Below are positions 9,901-19,165 of a stretch of DNA of 64,000 nucleotides, in pieces. Made by a program: the position numbers and the translations under genes. Where the stretch lies: the NCBI GenBank assembly GCA_018302815.1, contig JAGVZE010000009.1:120149-184148 (forward strand), read 5' to 3'. Positions within the stretch are counted from its first letter, which is position 1, and the number at the start of each line of letters is the position of its first letter. The notes below the pieces were generated by a model. That model worked only from the letters and a program-made list of their open reading frames with translations, searched no databases and was not told where the DNA came from. This DNA is from Candidatus Woesearchaeota archaeon (lineage in GTDB: Archaea > Nanobdellota > Nanobdellia > Woesearchaeales > ARS49).

Positions 9901-10033
9901 GGATAAACCCAAGGGTTCAAATCCAGTAACAAAGGCAACGATACAAAACTTCGTTTTTGAAATACGCCGATGTTCGGCTGATTCCGGCAAAGTTTTCTTC
10001 ATTTGAACGCTCGTGCATGACAATTGCAGTACA
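9901..10033. repeat. Structured dispersed repeat / candidate ncRNA, copy 1
   Basis: GGTTCAAATC (9914) - 37 nt - AATACGCCGATGTTCGGCTGATTCCGGCAAA (9961-9991) - 22 nt - TGCATGACAATTGCAGTACA (10014-10033). Confidence 0.75.
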
Positions 10034-10146
10034 CTTAGCGACGACGATGCAGTAATAAATTCACGGAACAATCCCGAAAACGGGCGAAAAACTTATTAAG
10101 TAATGATACTTATATTACTTATTGAATGAAATAGGAGGACAGCACT

Positions 10147-10368
10147 ATGGTAAACATGACGTTAGCAATCCCAGAAGAAATGAACAAGATCATGAAAAAA
10201 CATACGGAAATCAGGTGGAGTGAGATAGCACGCAAAGCAATGTGGCAGTATGCTGTACAGATTGAACGAATGGAGCGCATCCTCTCGAAAAGCAAGCTTA
10301 CAGAAAAAGATGCAGAAGAGATCGGAGAGAAAATAAAAAAAGGGTTACACAAGAGATACTATCAATGA
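10147..10368 (+). CDS. VapB-like ribbon-helix-helix antitoxin
   Basis: 73-aa ORF MVNMTLAIPEEMNKIMKKHTEIRWSEIARKAMWQYA, overlaps PIN-domain ORF by 4 nt. Confidence 0.75.
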   Translation: MVNMTLAIPEEMNKIMKKHTEIRWSEIARKAMWQYAVQIERMERILSKSKLTEKDAEEIGEKIKKGLHKRYYQ

Positions 10369-10787
10369 AGCTTGTTCCCGATACGAATATTCTTATTGCC
10401 GCCCTCGTCCGATCAGGAGTTTCTCGCGAAATTCTGCTTCATCCCTCCATTGAATTCATTCTCCCTGAATACGCGCTTGAAGAAGTCGAGAAGAACTGGC
10501 CGGAAATTTTGAAGAAATCAAGATTGCCCGAAGACGAACTTCGCATAATCTTTGATGATATCAAACAAAAGATAACGATAGTGCCATTTGAGGAAATTAC
10601 AGAACTCAAGAAAGCTGCTGAGATCATGGACTCGATACACCCCAACGACTCCCCCTTCATCGCGCTTGCATTGTCAGTTAGGAACGACGGAATTTGGAGT
10701 CAAGACAAACATTTCGAGCAAAAGAAAGTTGTAAAAGTTTGGAAGACGCAAGATTTAATACACTATCTTGAAATAACTCACGCATGA
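10365..10787 (+). CDS. PIN-domain putative toxin (VapC-like)
   Basis: MKLVPDTNILIAALVRSG N-terminus and DSPFIALALS / IWSQDKHF acidic motifs. Confidence 0.85.
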   Translation: MKLVPDTNILIAALVRSGVSREILLHPSIEFILPEYALEEVEKNWPEILKKSRLPEDELRIIFDDIKQKITIVPFEEITELKKAAEIMDSIHPNDSPFIALALSVRNDGIWSQDKHFEQKKVVKVWKTQDLIHYLEITHA

Positions 10788-11119
10788 ACCGCAGCTCAAA
10801 TAACAAAACTCCGCTCAGACTCGTATTCGGAGACTCCCCAACATCCAAAATACTCGATTTTCTCATTGACAACCAAGAATTCGACTACAGCCTAACAAAT
10901 ATCTCAGAAGGAGCAGAAATCGCATGGAGCACTCTGCACGAATTCTGGTCTGACCTTGTGAAATTGGGAATTGTGAGAAAAACAAGAAAGATAGGACGGG
11001 CTGAATTGTACAAACTCAACCTGGAAAATCCATTGGTCAAAAAGTTAATCGAGATAGATATCCTTGTTTCAAAACAACTCATTCAACTCGAGATTGAGAA
11101 ACAGAAGATTGTAGCGTAA
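10784..11119 (+). CDS. Winged-helix transcriptional regulator
   Basis: SKILDFLIDNQEFDYSLTNISEGAEIAWSTLHEFWSDLVKLGIVRKTRKIGRAELYKLN, typical archaeal wHTH; overlaps toxin ORF. Confidence 0.65.
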   Translation: MNRSSNNKTPLRLVFGDSPTSKILDFLIDNQEFDYSLTNISEGAEIAWSTLHEFWSDLVKLGIVRKTRKIGRAELYKLNLENPLVKKLIEIDILVSKQLIQLEIEKQKIVA

Positions 11120-11150
11120 AACCGGATGAAACAATAGTGCACTACAGAAT

Positions 11151-11615
11151 CTATTTTATTCTCAGTTTAGGATCGTCTTTAAAACATTTAGGCGCGACCA
11201 GGCCTTTGCCCCTTACTTCAAAACATTTAGCTATTTTCTGTACCACTTCATAATATTCATGTTGGTCCTTTACTCTGATCTTTATCAAATAATCATAGTC
11301 CCCAGTTATGAAAAATATTTCTTGTATTTCTTCAATCTTTTTAAGGTCTTGAATTGGTTTCTCTAGATCCATTTCTTTACCCAATTTTGCTTGCCCAAAA
11401 ATGAAAGCTACAAAGTTCTTTTCAACTTTTTCTGGATCAATTAAAACCGTACAGCCAGTAATAATTTTTTCTTTAGACAATTTATTCAACCTTGCTTGCA
11501 CTGTAGAGGAGGGTAAGTGTAGTTTATGGGCTATTTTAGTTATTCTAGGCACACATAAATCTTCTTCTTGGATTAAATTCAGGATTTTTTTGTCGATTGG
11601 TTTTATTTTAAACAC
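11151..11615 (-). CDS. Lrp/AsnC family transcriptional regulator
   Basis: IDKKILNLIQEEDLCVPRITKIAHKLHLPSSTVQARLNKLSKEKIITG HTH plus RAM-like C-terminal domain. Confidence 0.9.
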   Translation of the reverse strand: MFKIKPIDKKILNLIQEEDLCVPRITKIAHKLHLPSSTVQARLNKLSKEKIITGCTVLIDPEKVEKNFVAFIFGQAKLGKEMDLEKPIQDLKKIEEIQEIFFITGDYDYLIKIRVKDQHEYYEVVQKIAKCFEVRGKGLVAPKCFKDDPKLRIK

Positions 11616-11721
11616 ATTCTTGCCTCATTCTCGTACACTATACATAAAGTATCTAATTATATATAAACTTTACGAAAATCTGCCAGATAAACTGATAAAA
11701 AATGTACAATGTACTTATCAT

Positions 11722-12972
11722 ATGAATACTGGAATCATTGGAAAATGTATGAAAATGCCCATATCTAGCAAGATATTCACTAAAGGCGAAGGGGCGTATA
11801 TTTTTGATAGTGATAACCAAAAATACATAGATATGATGAGCGGTGCTTCTGTAGCCATATTTGGTTATGGGAATAACTGTTTTACTGAAGCTTATTCTAA
11901 ATCCGCGAATAGTATTCAACATACTTGTTTTTGCTATGCTCCAAATGACTGGGCAATCAAATATGCTGAGAAAATTGCGAAAACTACTCCTGGAAAATTT
12001 AGCAAAAAAGTAGTGTATGGGCTGTCCGGAAGCGATGCAATGGACGGCGCAGTTAAGATGGCCAGAGCATATACAAAAAAGGAAGGCATCATTTCTTTTA
12101 AGAATAGTTATCATGGATCAACAGGCATATCGATTAACGTTACGTCTTGGAAAGGGATTTCAAAAATCACGAAAAATCACCACCATATTCATTTTCCAAA
12201 AAATAAGGAAGAAGAGAAGAGTTCATTAAAAATCATCAGAGGAATTGTTAAAAATAAAGAAGTTGCCGCAATTGTTTCTGAACCCATTCAAGGCGATGCA
12301 GGAGTTATAATCCCTACAACAACTTTTATCAAATCTATATGGGAAATTTGTAGACAAAACAACATGGTGACAATTGTGGATGAAGTTCAAACGGGAATGG
12401 GACGAACCGGTAAATTTTGGGCGATAGAACACTTTGGAGTTATCCCCGATATCATTGTGGCTGCCAAATCAATTACGGCCGGATACATTCCGATGAGCGC
12501 CATTATTGGAAGAGAGCCGATCGTAGATTCAATAGAAAAAGGACAACACGTTTTTACTTATGCGGGTCATCCACCCTCCTGTGCTATTGCGATGGAAGTG
12601 ATTAATCAAATAGAATCAGGAAGTATTATCGATCATGTCAATGACGTGGGCAGTTATTTCATCTCAAAAATCAAAGAAATAAAATCAAGCATCATTAAAG
12701 ATGTGAGAGGAAAAGGATTGATGATTGGAATTGAAGTAGATCCAAAAATTGCCAAGATAATTATTGCCCGCTGTTTTGAAAAAGGAATTTACTTCGGAAT
12801 TTTTGGGACAAAAAATGAAGTAATTAGAATTGAACCTCCATTAATCATAGATAAAAAAATCATCGATAAAACTATATCGATTTTTTCAAAAGTTATTAAA
12901 GAAGTAGAAACCAATAAAATACCAGAACACATACTGGACCAAGCAGGAAAGATGGTAAGTATCGGAAACTAG
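11722..12972 (+). CDS. Class III PLP-dependent aminotransferase
   Basis: IVDEVQTGMGRTGKFWAIEHFGVIPDIIVAAKSITAGYIPMSAIIG signature; start at MNTGIIGKCMKMP. Confidence 0.9.
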   Translation: MNTGIIGKCMKMPISSKIFTKGEGAYIFDSDNQKYIDMMSGASVAIFGYGNNCFTEAYSKSANSIQHTCFCYAPNDWAIKYAEKIAKTTPGKFSKKVVYGLSGSDAMDGAVKMARAYTKKEGIISFKNSYHGSTGISINVTSWKGISKITKNHHHIHFPKNKEEEKSSLKIIRGIVKNKEVAAIVSEPIQGDAGVIIPTTTFIKSIWEICRQNNMVTIVDEVQTGMGRTGKFWAIEHFGVIPDIIVAAKSITAGYIPMSAIIGREPIVDSIEKGQHVFTYAGHPPSCAIAMEVINQIESGSIIDHVNDVGSYFISKIKEIKSSIIKDVRGKGLMIGIEVDPKIAKIIIARCFEKGIYFGIFGTKNEVIRIEPPLIIDKKIIDKTISIFSKVIKEVETNKIPEHILDQAGKMVSIGN

Positions 12973-13103
12973 TTTAAAAAAGGCCAGTTCAGTTAGTTAG
13001 AGAGGATTCACATTCTTCGATCATCTTTGCTCCGCTCATTCCACGCTTGAATTGCGTAACTATTCGCCAATTGAATTTTAAACATCAAAAAATGGCAAAG
13101 ATA

Positions 13104-13237
13104 TTGATCTACAATTACCGGTTCAAATCATTTAACACGTGATGTAACTGCACAAAGTGCTAAAAATACGCCGATGTTCGGCTGATTCCGGCAAAATATT
13201 GCTTCTATACACCCTAGTGCATGACAATCGCAGTACA
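13104..13237. repeat. Structured dispersed repeat / candidate ncRNA, copy 2
   Basis: GGTTCAAATC (13120) - 35 nt - AATACGCCGATGTTCGGCTGATTCCGGCAAA (13165-13195) - 22 nt - TGCATGACAATCGCAGTACA (13218-13237). Confidence 0.75.
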
Positions 13238-13388
13238 AGAAAATCTAATATGAAACAATACCGTTCGAAAAAGTGACGCACATCGACATTATCAAAAAAC
13301 CTCCCAAATTTCCACTTCTTAAATTGTAAGAAAATGCGAGCGTTGCTAAAGGGAAACATTTTTATAAGATTTGTTATTTTGTTAAAGC

Positions 13389-13589
13389 ATGGTAAGATAC
13401 GTATGCAAAGGGAGCTGCAAAGGCTCAGTAATTGAAGAAGAATTCAACACCGGAAAGAAAACATGTGCAACAAATGGTTGTGAGAATTTTGGAAATCCAT
13501 TGGTTCCAGAAGAGACCGCGTCAGAACATCCTATGCCGGAGAAATCTGAAGCGCCTGCAGAACAGCCAGCGCAAGAACCAAAACAATAA
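13389..13589 (+). CDS. Small Cys-rich (zinc-ribbon-like) protein
   Basis: MVRYVCKGSCKGSVIEEEFNTGKKTCATNGCENFG with CxxxC...CxxxxC and a Pro/Glu-rich tail. Confidence 0.6.
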   Translation: MVRYVCKGSCKGSVIEEEFNTGKKTCATNGCENFGNPLVPEETASEHPMPEKSEAPAEQPAQEPKQ

Positions 13590-13936
13590 AACTTCTTTGC
13601 AAGCACAAATTTTTTATTTTTTAATTAACCACACTCTAAGAATTCCCTACCTTTTTGGCAGGTGTAAACCGATTCCGATTTTTGCCAGTCATTCCATGCT
13701 TCATTTTTTCCTTGAAATTTTGCGAATCCAGGCTCAAATCCAACTTGGCAACGCAAGATTTATGAGTTTCAAAGCTAAACCACTCCCGGAACAAGCAAGA
13801 AAAGCGCAATTCCGGCAAAAACCATGCAGAAACTCAACATTTCCCAACAAACCACATTCCAAAAAACACTCAAAATAGTGTCTTCTATAGACGAGAAAAA
13901 GTCCGCCCTTGGAATCAAGGTCCAAAGGCGGGAATA

Positions 13937-14009
13937 CGCCGGGACCGGGATTTGAACCCGGGTTGCAAGCGCGACAGGCTCGCGTGCTAGACCGCTACAC
14001 TATCCCGGC
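13937..14009 (-). tRNA. tRNA-Asp(GTC)
   Basis: GCCGGGATAGTGTAGCGGTCTAGCACGCGAGCCTGTCGCGCTTGCAACCCGGGTTCAAATCCCGGTCCCGGCG folds as cloverleaf, anticodon GTC. Confidence 0.96.
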
Positions 14010-14052
14010 AATAGGCGAACTGAGCAGAGACTTGATTTATAAATGTTACTGG

Positions 14053-14823
14053 TCAATACAGCTTCTGCTCACTGCCGTCTTGCGTGCGGTAAAGACTGTA
14101 TGGGTCGCGCACGAAAACATACCAGTTTGCCTTGCGGTCTTCTGCAGAAGGTTTATCGAATCTGTGCAGGTGAAACTCGCCAAGAACACGCCCCTGCAAT
14201 TTCCCAATATTATCTCCGTACAAAAGAGAAAGATCCAGATTCGCCATATAATCAGACTGGAACAAATACTGGTCGATTACAGACCTGTTCCTAGTTCGCA
14301 CACAATCATCTATCAGCGAGCTAGAAACTCCAAGCATATCACTCACCAATGATTTTCTTTCTTGAAGAACATCAAATTCGTTGGGCGCGAACAGAAACTC
14401 TTCTGCCAGCTCCTCGTTGATTGTTTTTCCAACATAAAACCGCAAAAACCTGCCCTGCTCATCCTCGTCAAGGCAAAGAATGCCCGCAAGTTCGGTGTAC
14501 TGCCGCCTCGCATCCTCATCAAACAAATCATCGAGCGCGACTTTTGTGCGAGCATCCAGAAAGGCGCTGCGAATCGCATCGTTTGATGGCATCTGCCCTG
14601 ACAACCGATAATCGCGCGTCAACGCTCCAGCCGCGCGCACATGATAGTCAAGAAAAGCGTTCCTTTGCGGTCGAATAGACGAGAATGAAATACCTGCAAG
14701 CGCCGCCTCAAACATCAAAAGAGCGCACAAACCACGCTTCAAAAAAGACTTAGCCCTGCCCGCCTTAAAAAATGAGGATAACTCTGGTTTTTTCAATGGC
14801 ACCCGCTTTTTCCTCCAGAACAA
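14053..14823 (-). CDS. Hypothetical protein with N-terminal hydrophobic segment
   Basis: 256-aa ORF; SFLKRGLCALLMFEAALAGISFS near N-terminus. Confidence 0.65.
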   Translation of the reverse strand: MFWRKKRVPLKKPELSSFFKAGRAKSFLKRGLCALLMFEAALAGISFSSIRPQRNAFLDYHVRAAGALTRDYRLSGQMPSNDAIRSAFLDARTKVALDDLFDEDARRQYTELAGILCLDEDEQGRFLRFYVGKTINEELAEEFLFAPNEFDVLQERKSLVSDMLGVSSSLIDDCVRTRNRSVIDQYLFQSDYMANLDLSLLYGDNIGKLQGRVLGEFHLHRFDKPSAEDRKANWYVFVRDPYSLYRTQDGSEQKLY

Positions 14824-14862
14824 AACATATCATATACTTAAAACAAATGAGATTTATAAGCG

Positions 14863-15699
14863 TCACGACACGTTTATGATTTGCTTTTCTTTAGAAACAG
14901 AAAGCATTCCGCAAGCGGCATTTGAATCAATTCCCTTTGTAGTTCGAATTATAGTCTTGAACCCTGCATCGATGAGCGCCTGCTTGAACGCCTCGCACTT
15001 CTCTTTCTGCGGACGGCTGAACGCTATGCCAGTCACAGGATTGTACGGAATCAAATTGACCACAACGAATGGAACCTGTTTCAGAAGAATTCCCAACTCC
15101 TTTGCATTCTCCGGCGAATCATTCACGCCATCAATCAGGACGTACTCAATCATCAACTCATTCTTCTTACGCAAAGGATAATCCTTGCACGCCGCAAAAA
15201 CATCAGCAATCGGATACTTCGCGTTCAAAGGAACAATCTTTTGACGCAGTTCATCATTTGGCGCGTGAAGCGAAAGCGCGAGCTTGCACTGAGTGTCTTT
15301 CCCTAACGCGCGAATCTTATCAGGAATGCCAACCGTGCTCACAGTTATTTTCTGCCAGCTAAGGCCTCGTTTTCTTAAAATGTTCACCGCGTCAACAACA
15401 TTCTGATAATTATGAAGCGGCTCGCCCATACCCATAAACACGACATTCGTTATCTTTCCGTGCCCACTCATCAAATCAAACTGGCCGATAATCTCATCAC
15501 TTGTGAGATTTCTAGTGAAACCCATCTTACCTGTCGCACAAAACGCGCACTTCATCGCGCAGCCAACCTGCGAAGAAAGACACGCGCAAATGGTTCGCTT
15601 ATGAATTATGAGAACGCTTTCAACAAACCTGCCATCATCTAACTTGACAAGAAACTTACGAGTGCCATCACTTGCTATCGATTCATGAGCTATTTCCAT
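14863..15699 (-). CDS. rlmN: RlmN-like radical SAM methyltransferase lacking most of the N-terminal domain
   Basis: ACLSSQVGCAMKCAFCATGKMGFTRNLTSDEIIGQ (CxxxCxxC), VFMGMGEPLHNYQNV, AACGMLSV. Confidence 0.88.
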   Translation of the reverse strand: MEIAHESIASDGTRKFLVKLDDGRFVESVLIIHKRTICACLSSQVGCAMKCAFCATGKMGFTRNLTSDEIIGQFDLMSGHGKITNVVFMGMGEPLHNYQNVVDAVNILRKRGLSWQKITVSTVGIPDKIRALGKDTQCKLALSLHAPNDELRQKIVPLNAKYPIADVFAACKDYPLRKKNELMIEYVLIDGVNDSPENAKELGILLKQVPFVVVNLIPYNPVTGIAFSRPQKEKCEAFKQALIDAGFKTIIRTTKGIDSNAACGMLSVSKEKQIINVS

Positions 15700-15731
15700 A
15701 CAAAATACGCTAAAATAAGGGTTTAAAAGGG

Positions 15732-16460
15732 TTACTTGTCAGTCTCTTCTTTTCGCCAAAGAACCTGCCTATTCAAAATGCCACCCAAAGCCTCACGCAT
15801 ATACACAGGACTCTTCGGATCATACCCATCAGAACGAAGCGGATCGTATTCTAACGCCACCATATCACACAAATACGCCAAATGCTCGCTGCCCTCGCCA
15901 ACGCCAAACATATCAGTCCAGCCCTGAAGAGCGGCGACCTGCCTATCAATTGAAAGAGCGATACCCGCATTCTTGAAATCATTTAACATCTGAGCGAAAC
16001 GCTCCTTGAAAAGATCGTGATCAATGAATTCGCCTTCTCCATCCCTATCCATATCATCAAGTTGGTGAACATACTCGTGGACTATGGCGCGCACGCCCAA
16101 CCGCCTTAACTGCTCAGCGGGAATTATGACCTTTCGTCCAACACCATTCAACGTGCAAAGAGACGCAAGATTAGACCAAACAGTAGTTCCGGCAGCATAA
16201 CCTCCTGCAGCGGGACCCGCGACCAGAGGAATATCCTTAATCGCCTCATACGCCTGCGGAGTGAAATAGTGACGCAATACTGCGTCCAAATCCCGATTCT
16301 CCTCACGCGCGAACTCTTGCGCAGGAAGATACTCTTCGAGGGACGTGACCTCTCTAGTACCCGCGCACCCTGACAATCCAAGAGCGAAAGCCGCCGATGC
16401 GAGAAATGAATTGAACCTGTTTTTCACGAAAAAAAGTCCAATCTTGGATATTAATAAAGC
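15732..16460 (-). CDS. Putative lipoprotein metallopeptidase (HEYVH motif)
   Basis: LGLSGCAGT lipobox-like signal; VRAIVHEYVHQLDDMD zinc-peptidase-like motif; start uncertain (ORF extends to 16637 and overlaps next gene). Confidence 0.6.
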   Translation of the reverse strand, partial: ALLISKIGLFFVKNRFNSFLASAAFALGLSGCAGTREVTSLEEYLPAQEFAREENRDLDAVLRHYFTPQAYEAIKDIPLVAGPAAGGYAAGTTVWSNLASLCTLNGVGRKVIIPAEQLRRLGVRAIVHEYVHQLDDMDRDGEGEFIDHDLFKERFAQMLNDFKNAGIALSIDRQVAALQGWTDMFGVGEGSEHLAYLCDMVALEYDPLRSDGYDPKSPVYMREALGGILNRQVLWRKEETDK

Positions 16461-16470
16461 TGACGACACA

Positions 16471-17853
16471 TCATTTGACTTCAAGAGACGCCAGCGCCCA
16501 CATAATACCATACACTCCCTGCGACCAAGCAAGAGCGCCCGTAGAAGCAAGACACTCCTTTGCCTTTTTTTCGAATAATGGATTATTCTCAATCTTAGCA
16601 AGCTTATGGAAAAGAAGCGCGGCAACAGAATTCTCAACCACTGGCTTTTTTTGCTCCTTCAAATGCCCAATATCTCCTTGAAGTGTATCAAAATACCCTC
16701 CGTCCTTTGCTTCGAACCGTTTCATCCAGCCCAACAACTGATGAGCGCGCTTTTTCCACTTCGCTTCCTTTGTGGATTCATACGCGAACACCACTGGAGC
16801 TAGAAGGAAAACAGAGTCACGGAACAACTGGACACCGCCCTTTGAATGGAAAACGCCGTTCTTTGTCGAATGATTCCACAAAGACTCGAGAACCTCGAGC
16901 CCAAATGAATGATAACCTGGTCCGATCTGTGCGAGCTCGAACAAAGCGAGCACCATAACCGCATTCGAATCAGTGAAAAACCTCCTATCAATCGAAGGAG
17001 GCCCCGCACGAAGCCTTCGTGGAAAAGGAGTTGTGCAATAACCTTCATCAGCGTCTTGACTTGAATAAAACAGTTTTTCCTTCTGGTCGAATAAAAGCGA
17101 AAATACAAACGCAAGTGTTTTATTTAGCGCCACAAGATAGTCTTTTCTTCCAAACAACTTGTACCCATAGCAATACGCCACCAAAAGTCGAGCGTTGTCA
17201 TCAAGCATCTTCTCGAAATGAGGAATCGTCCAGTTCTGAAGCGAAGCGTAACGGAAAAACCCGCCACCCTCTTTATCGAAAAATTCGCTGTTCATCATCG
17301 CATGAAGCGAATGATCGAGCATCTTTGCCGCCTTTGAACTGCCCTTGCTCGTCTGCCAAATCAAATATTCAAGGATGTCATGGTGAGGAAATTTAGGCTC
17401 AAGACCAAAACCACCATTAACTGGATCGTAAAACGACTCAACAAGAGGCCAAAATTCCGCTGGCTCAACGCGAATCTTGCCAAGCGAAGCAGGCGAATGC
17501 GTGATTGGCACGTATTTCTTGAACCGCGCCAGCGCGTCGGTTAGAAAATCAATCATGTGCTGTGCAGAGACGTACGTCGCACCAGAAACAGGCTCGCCAT
17601 CAAGCGCCAAAATAACAGTCGAAGGCCAGCCGCCCACATTGTAGCGCTCGTTTATATCTGGACGCTCGTCGGTATCGATGCGAATCGGAACAAAATTCGC
17701 TTTGATGAACGCGACTATTTTTTTGTCGGAATAAGTGAGCTTATCCATCGTGTGGCACCAATGGCACCATGACGCCCCTATGCACAACAAAACCGGCTTT
17801 CTCTCACGCTTTGCTTTTGCGAATGAAGCAGAAGTGAAACCAATCCAGTCCAT
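16471..17853 (-). CDS. Thioredoxin-domain protein, YyaL/DUF255-like (short form)
   Basis: WIGFTSASFAKAKRERKPVLLCIGASWCHWCHTM...GGWPSTVIL; FPHHDILEYL; start at MDWIGF. Confidence 0.85.
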   Translation of the reverse strand: MDWIGFTSASFAKAKRERKPVLLCIGASWCHWCHTMDKLTYSDKKIVAFIKANFVPIRIDTDERPDINERYNVGGWPSTVILALDGEPVSGATYVSAQHMIDFLTDALARFKKYVPITHSPASLGKIRVEPAEFWPLVESFYDPVNGGFGLEPKFPHHDILEYLIWQTSKGSSKAAKMLDHSLHAMMNSEFFDKEGGGFFRYASLQNWTIPHFEKMLDDNARLLVAYCYGYKLFGRKDYLVALNKTLAFVFSLLFDQKEKLFYSSQDADEGYCTTPFPRRLRAGPPSIDRRFFTDSNAVMVLALFELAQIGPGYHSFGLEVLESLWNHSTKNGVFHSKGGVQLFRDSVFLLAPVVFAYESTKEAKWKKRAHQLLGWMKRFEAKDGGYFDTLQGDIGHLKEQKKPVVENSVAALLFHKLAKIENNPLFEKKAKECLASTGALAWSQGVYGIMWALASLEVK

Positions 17854-17854
17854 A

Positions 17855-18985
17855 TCAATCCTTCCACCAGAATTTATCAACTTTCTCTTTGGCCTTCTCG
17901 CGCTCCGCCTGATGATTCTTAAGGAACGCGTTCACCTTATCGATAAGAATCTGCTTGAGCTCGCTCGTGAGCATTTTTCCTGACTTGTACTCCTCATGGA
18001 TTTTCTTTATACGCTCGTCATCATCCTCGAAAAACGCCTGAAGCCACTGATAGCTAACGTCAATCTCAGGATTCGCGCCAAGCTTTCGCTGCTCCTCTGC
18101 GGTTTTTTGGCCGCCGCTGAACGCGTGCCTTTTAATTTTATCAGCTACGACTTTTTCAGAATCTATCAAATAAATAGCTGAATTAGGAAGGCTCGCCGAC
18201 ATCTTGCCACCTTCGCCAAGCCCTGAAAGGAACTTCGCGTGCAAAACCGCGGGCTTGTGATAGCCAAGCTTTGGCATTATGTCCCTGCAAACCCTGAAAT
18301 GAGGATCCTGATCAAGCCCAAGAGGCACAAGACATGGAATCTGCTTACCTGAAAGAGCGCTAGGCAGAAACGCTAATACAGACTGCATAGCAGTGTAGAA
18401 CGCTATGCCCACATTAGTCTCGCCCGTGAAACCGAACACTGATTTTGCCGTGCTCAAATTCAAATGCTTAGCCACTCTGACTGCCTGCGGATACATAGTC
18501 TTAGCATTCTTCGTATCGACAAATATGTGCGTCTTCTTCGGGTCGAATCCAAGCGCAATTATATCCAAAACATTATCCTCAGTCCACTTCTGCGCGTCCT
18601 CAAGCTTCATATCAGGCTTCACCAAAAACTTCTCATCATCAGACATCTGAATCCACATCTCTGCGCCGAACCTATCCTGAAGCCACTTGCACAGCATAAA
18701 CGGAAGAAGATGGCCCAAATGCATAGGACCACTCGGACCTCGACCAGTGTAAATGTAAAACTTATTGCCCTTCTCAAACTCATCTAGAATCCAGTTAAGG
18801 TCCCTGTGCGAAACGAAAAACTTGCGCCTAAGCAAAACATGAAGCTGGCCGGTGTGCTTTCTCATCCTCGCAAGAACCTGCTCATTTAGCGCGTCAGCTC
18901 CGAATTCCTTCATAAGCTTCTCATAATCAACGCCCATCACCGAGCCCTTGATCTCCCAAGGCGTAATCACCAGTTTATCAGTCAT
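17855..18985 (-). CDS. trpS: Tryptophanyl-tRNA synthetase
   Basis: TGRGPSGPMHLGHLLPFMLCKWLQDRF (HIGH-like) and GGKMSASLPNSAIYL (KMSAS). Confidence 0.95.
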   Translation of the reverse strand: MTDKLVITPWEIKGSVMGVDYEKLMKEFGADALNEQVLARMRKHTGQLHVLLRRKFFVSHRDLNWILDEFEKGNKFYIYTGRGPSGPMHLGHLLPFMLCKWLQDRFGAEMWIQMSDDEKFLVKPDMKLEDAQKWTEDNVLDIIALGFDPKKTHIFVDTKNAKTMYPQAVRVAKHLNLSTAKSVFGFTGETNVGIAFYTAMQSVLAFLPSALSGKQIPCLVPLGLDQDPHFRVCRDIMPKLGYHKPAVLHAKFLSGLGEGGKMSASLPNSAIYLIDSEKVVADKIKRHAFSGGQKTAEEQRKLGANPEIDVSYQWLQAFFEDDDERIKKIHEEYKSGKMLTSELKQILIDKVNAFLKNHQAEREKAKEKVDKFWWKD

Positions 18986-19028
18986 AAGAATAAGATATCT
19001 GACGCAGTTTTAAAAAGGTTTGGATAAA

Positions 19029-19165
19029 GAAATTGCCTAAAACTGAGCTATCTTTGCAGCAAGCTACGGAGTATTCCGCGAGTTTTCTCCTGCGGGACCG
19101 GCAATTTCTGTCTTTCACTTTGGGCTCAGCCTCCTAAGTATAGCCTCGATGTATCGAACCCAAAG
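19029..19165. ncRNA. Candidate structured RNA or 5' leader upstream of trpS
   Basis: Nested pairings GAAATTGCC/GGCAATTTC (19029-19037 with 19100-19108), AAAACT/AGTTTT inside, then CTTTGGG/CCCAAAG (19118-19124 with 19159-19165) enclosing CGAT/ATCG. Confidence 0.45.

Noticed and set aside
16345-17400. Plus-strand ORFs antisense to the DUF255 and metallopeptidase genes
   Set aside because: Shadow frames of convincing minus-strand genes.
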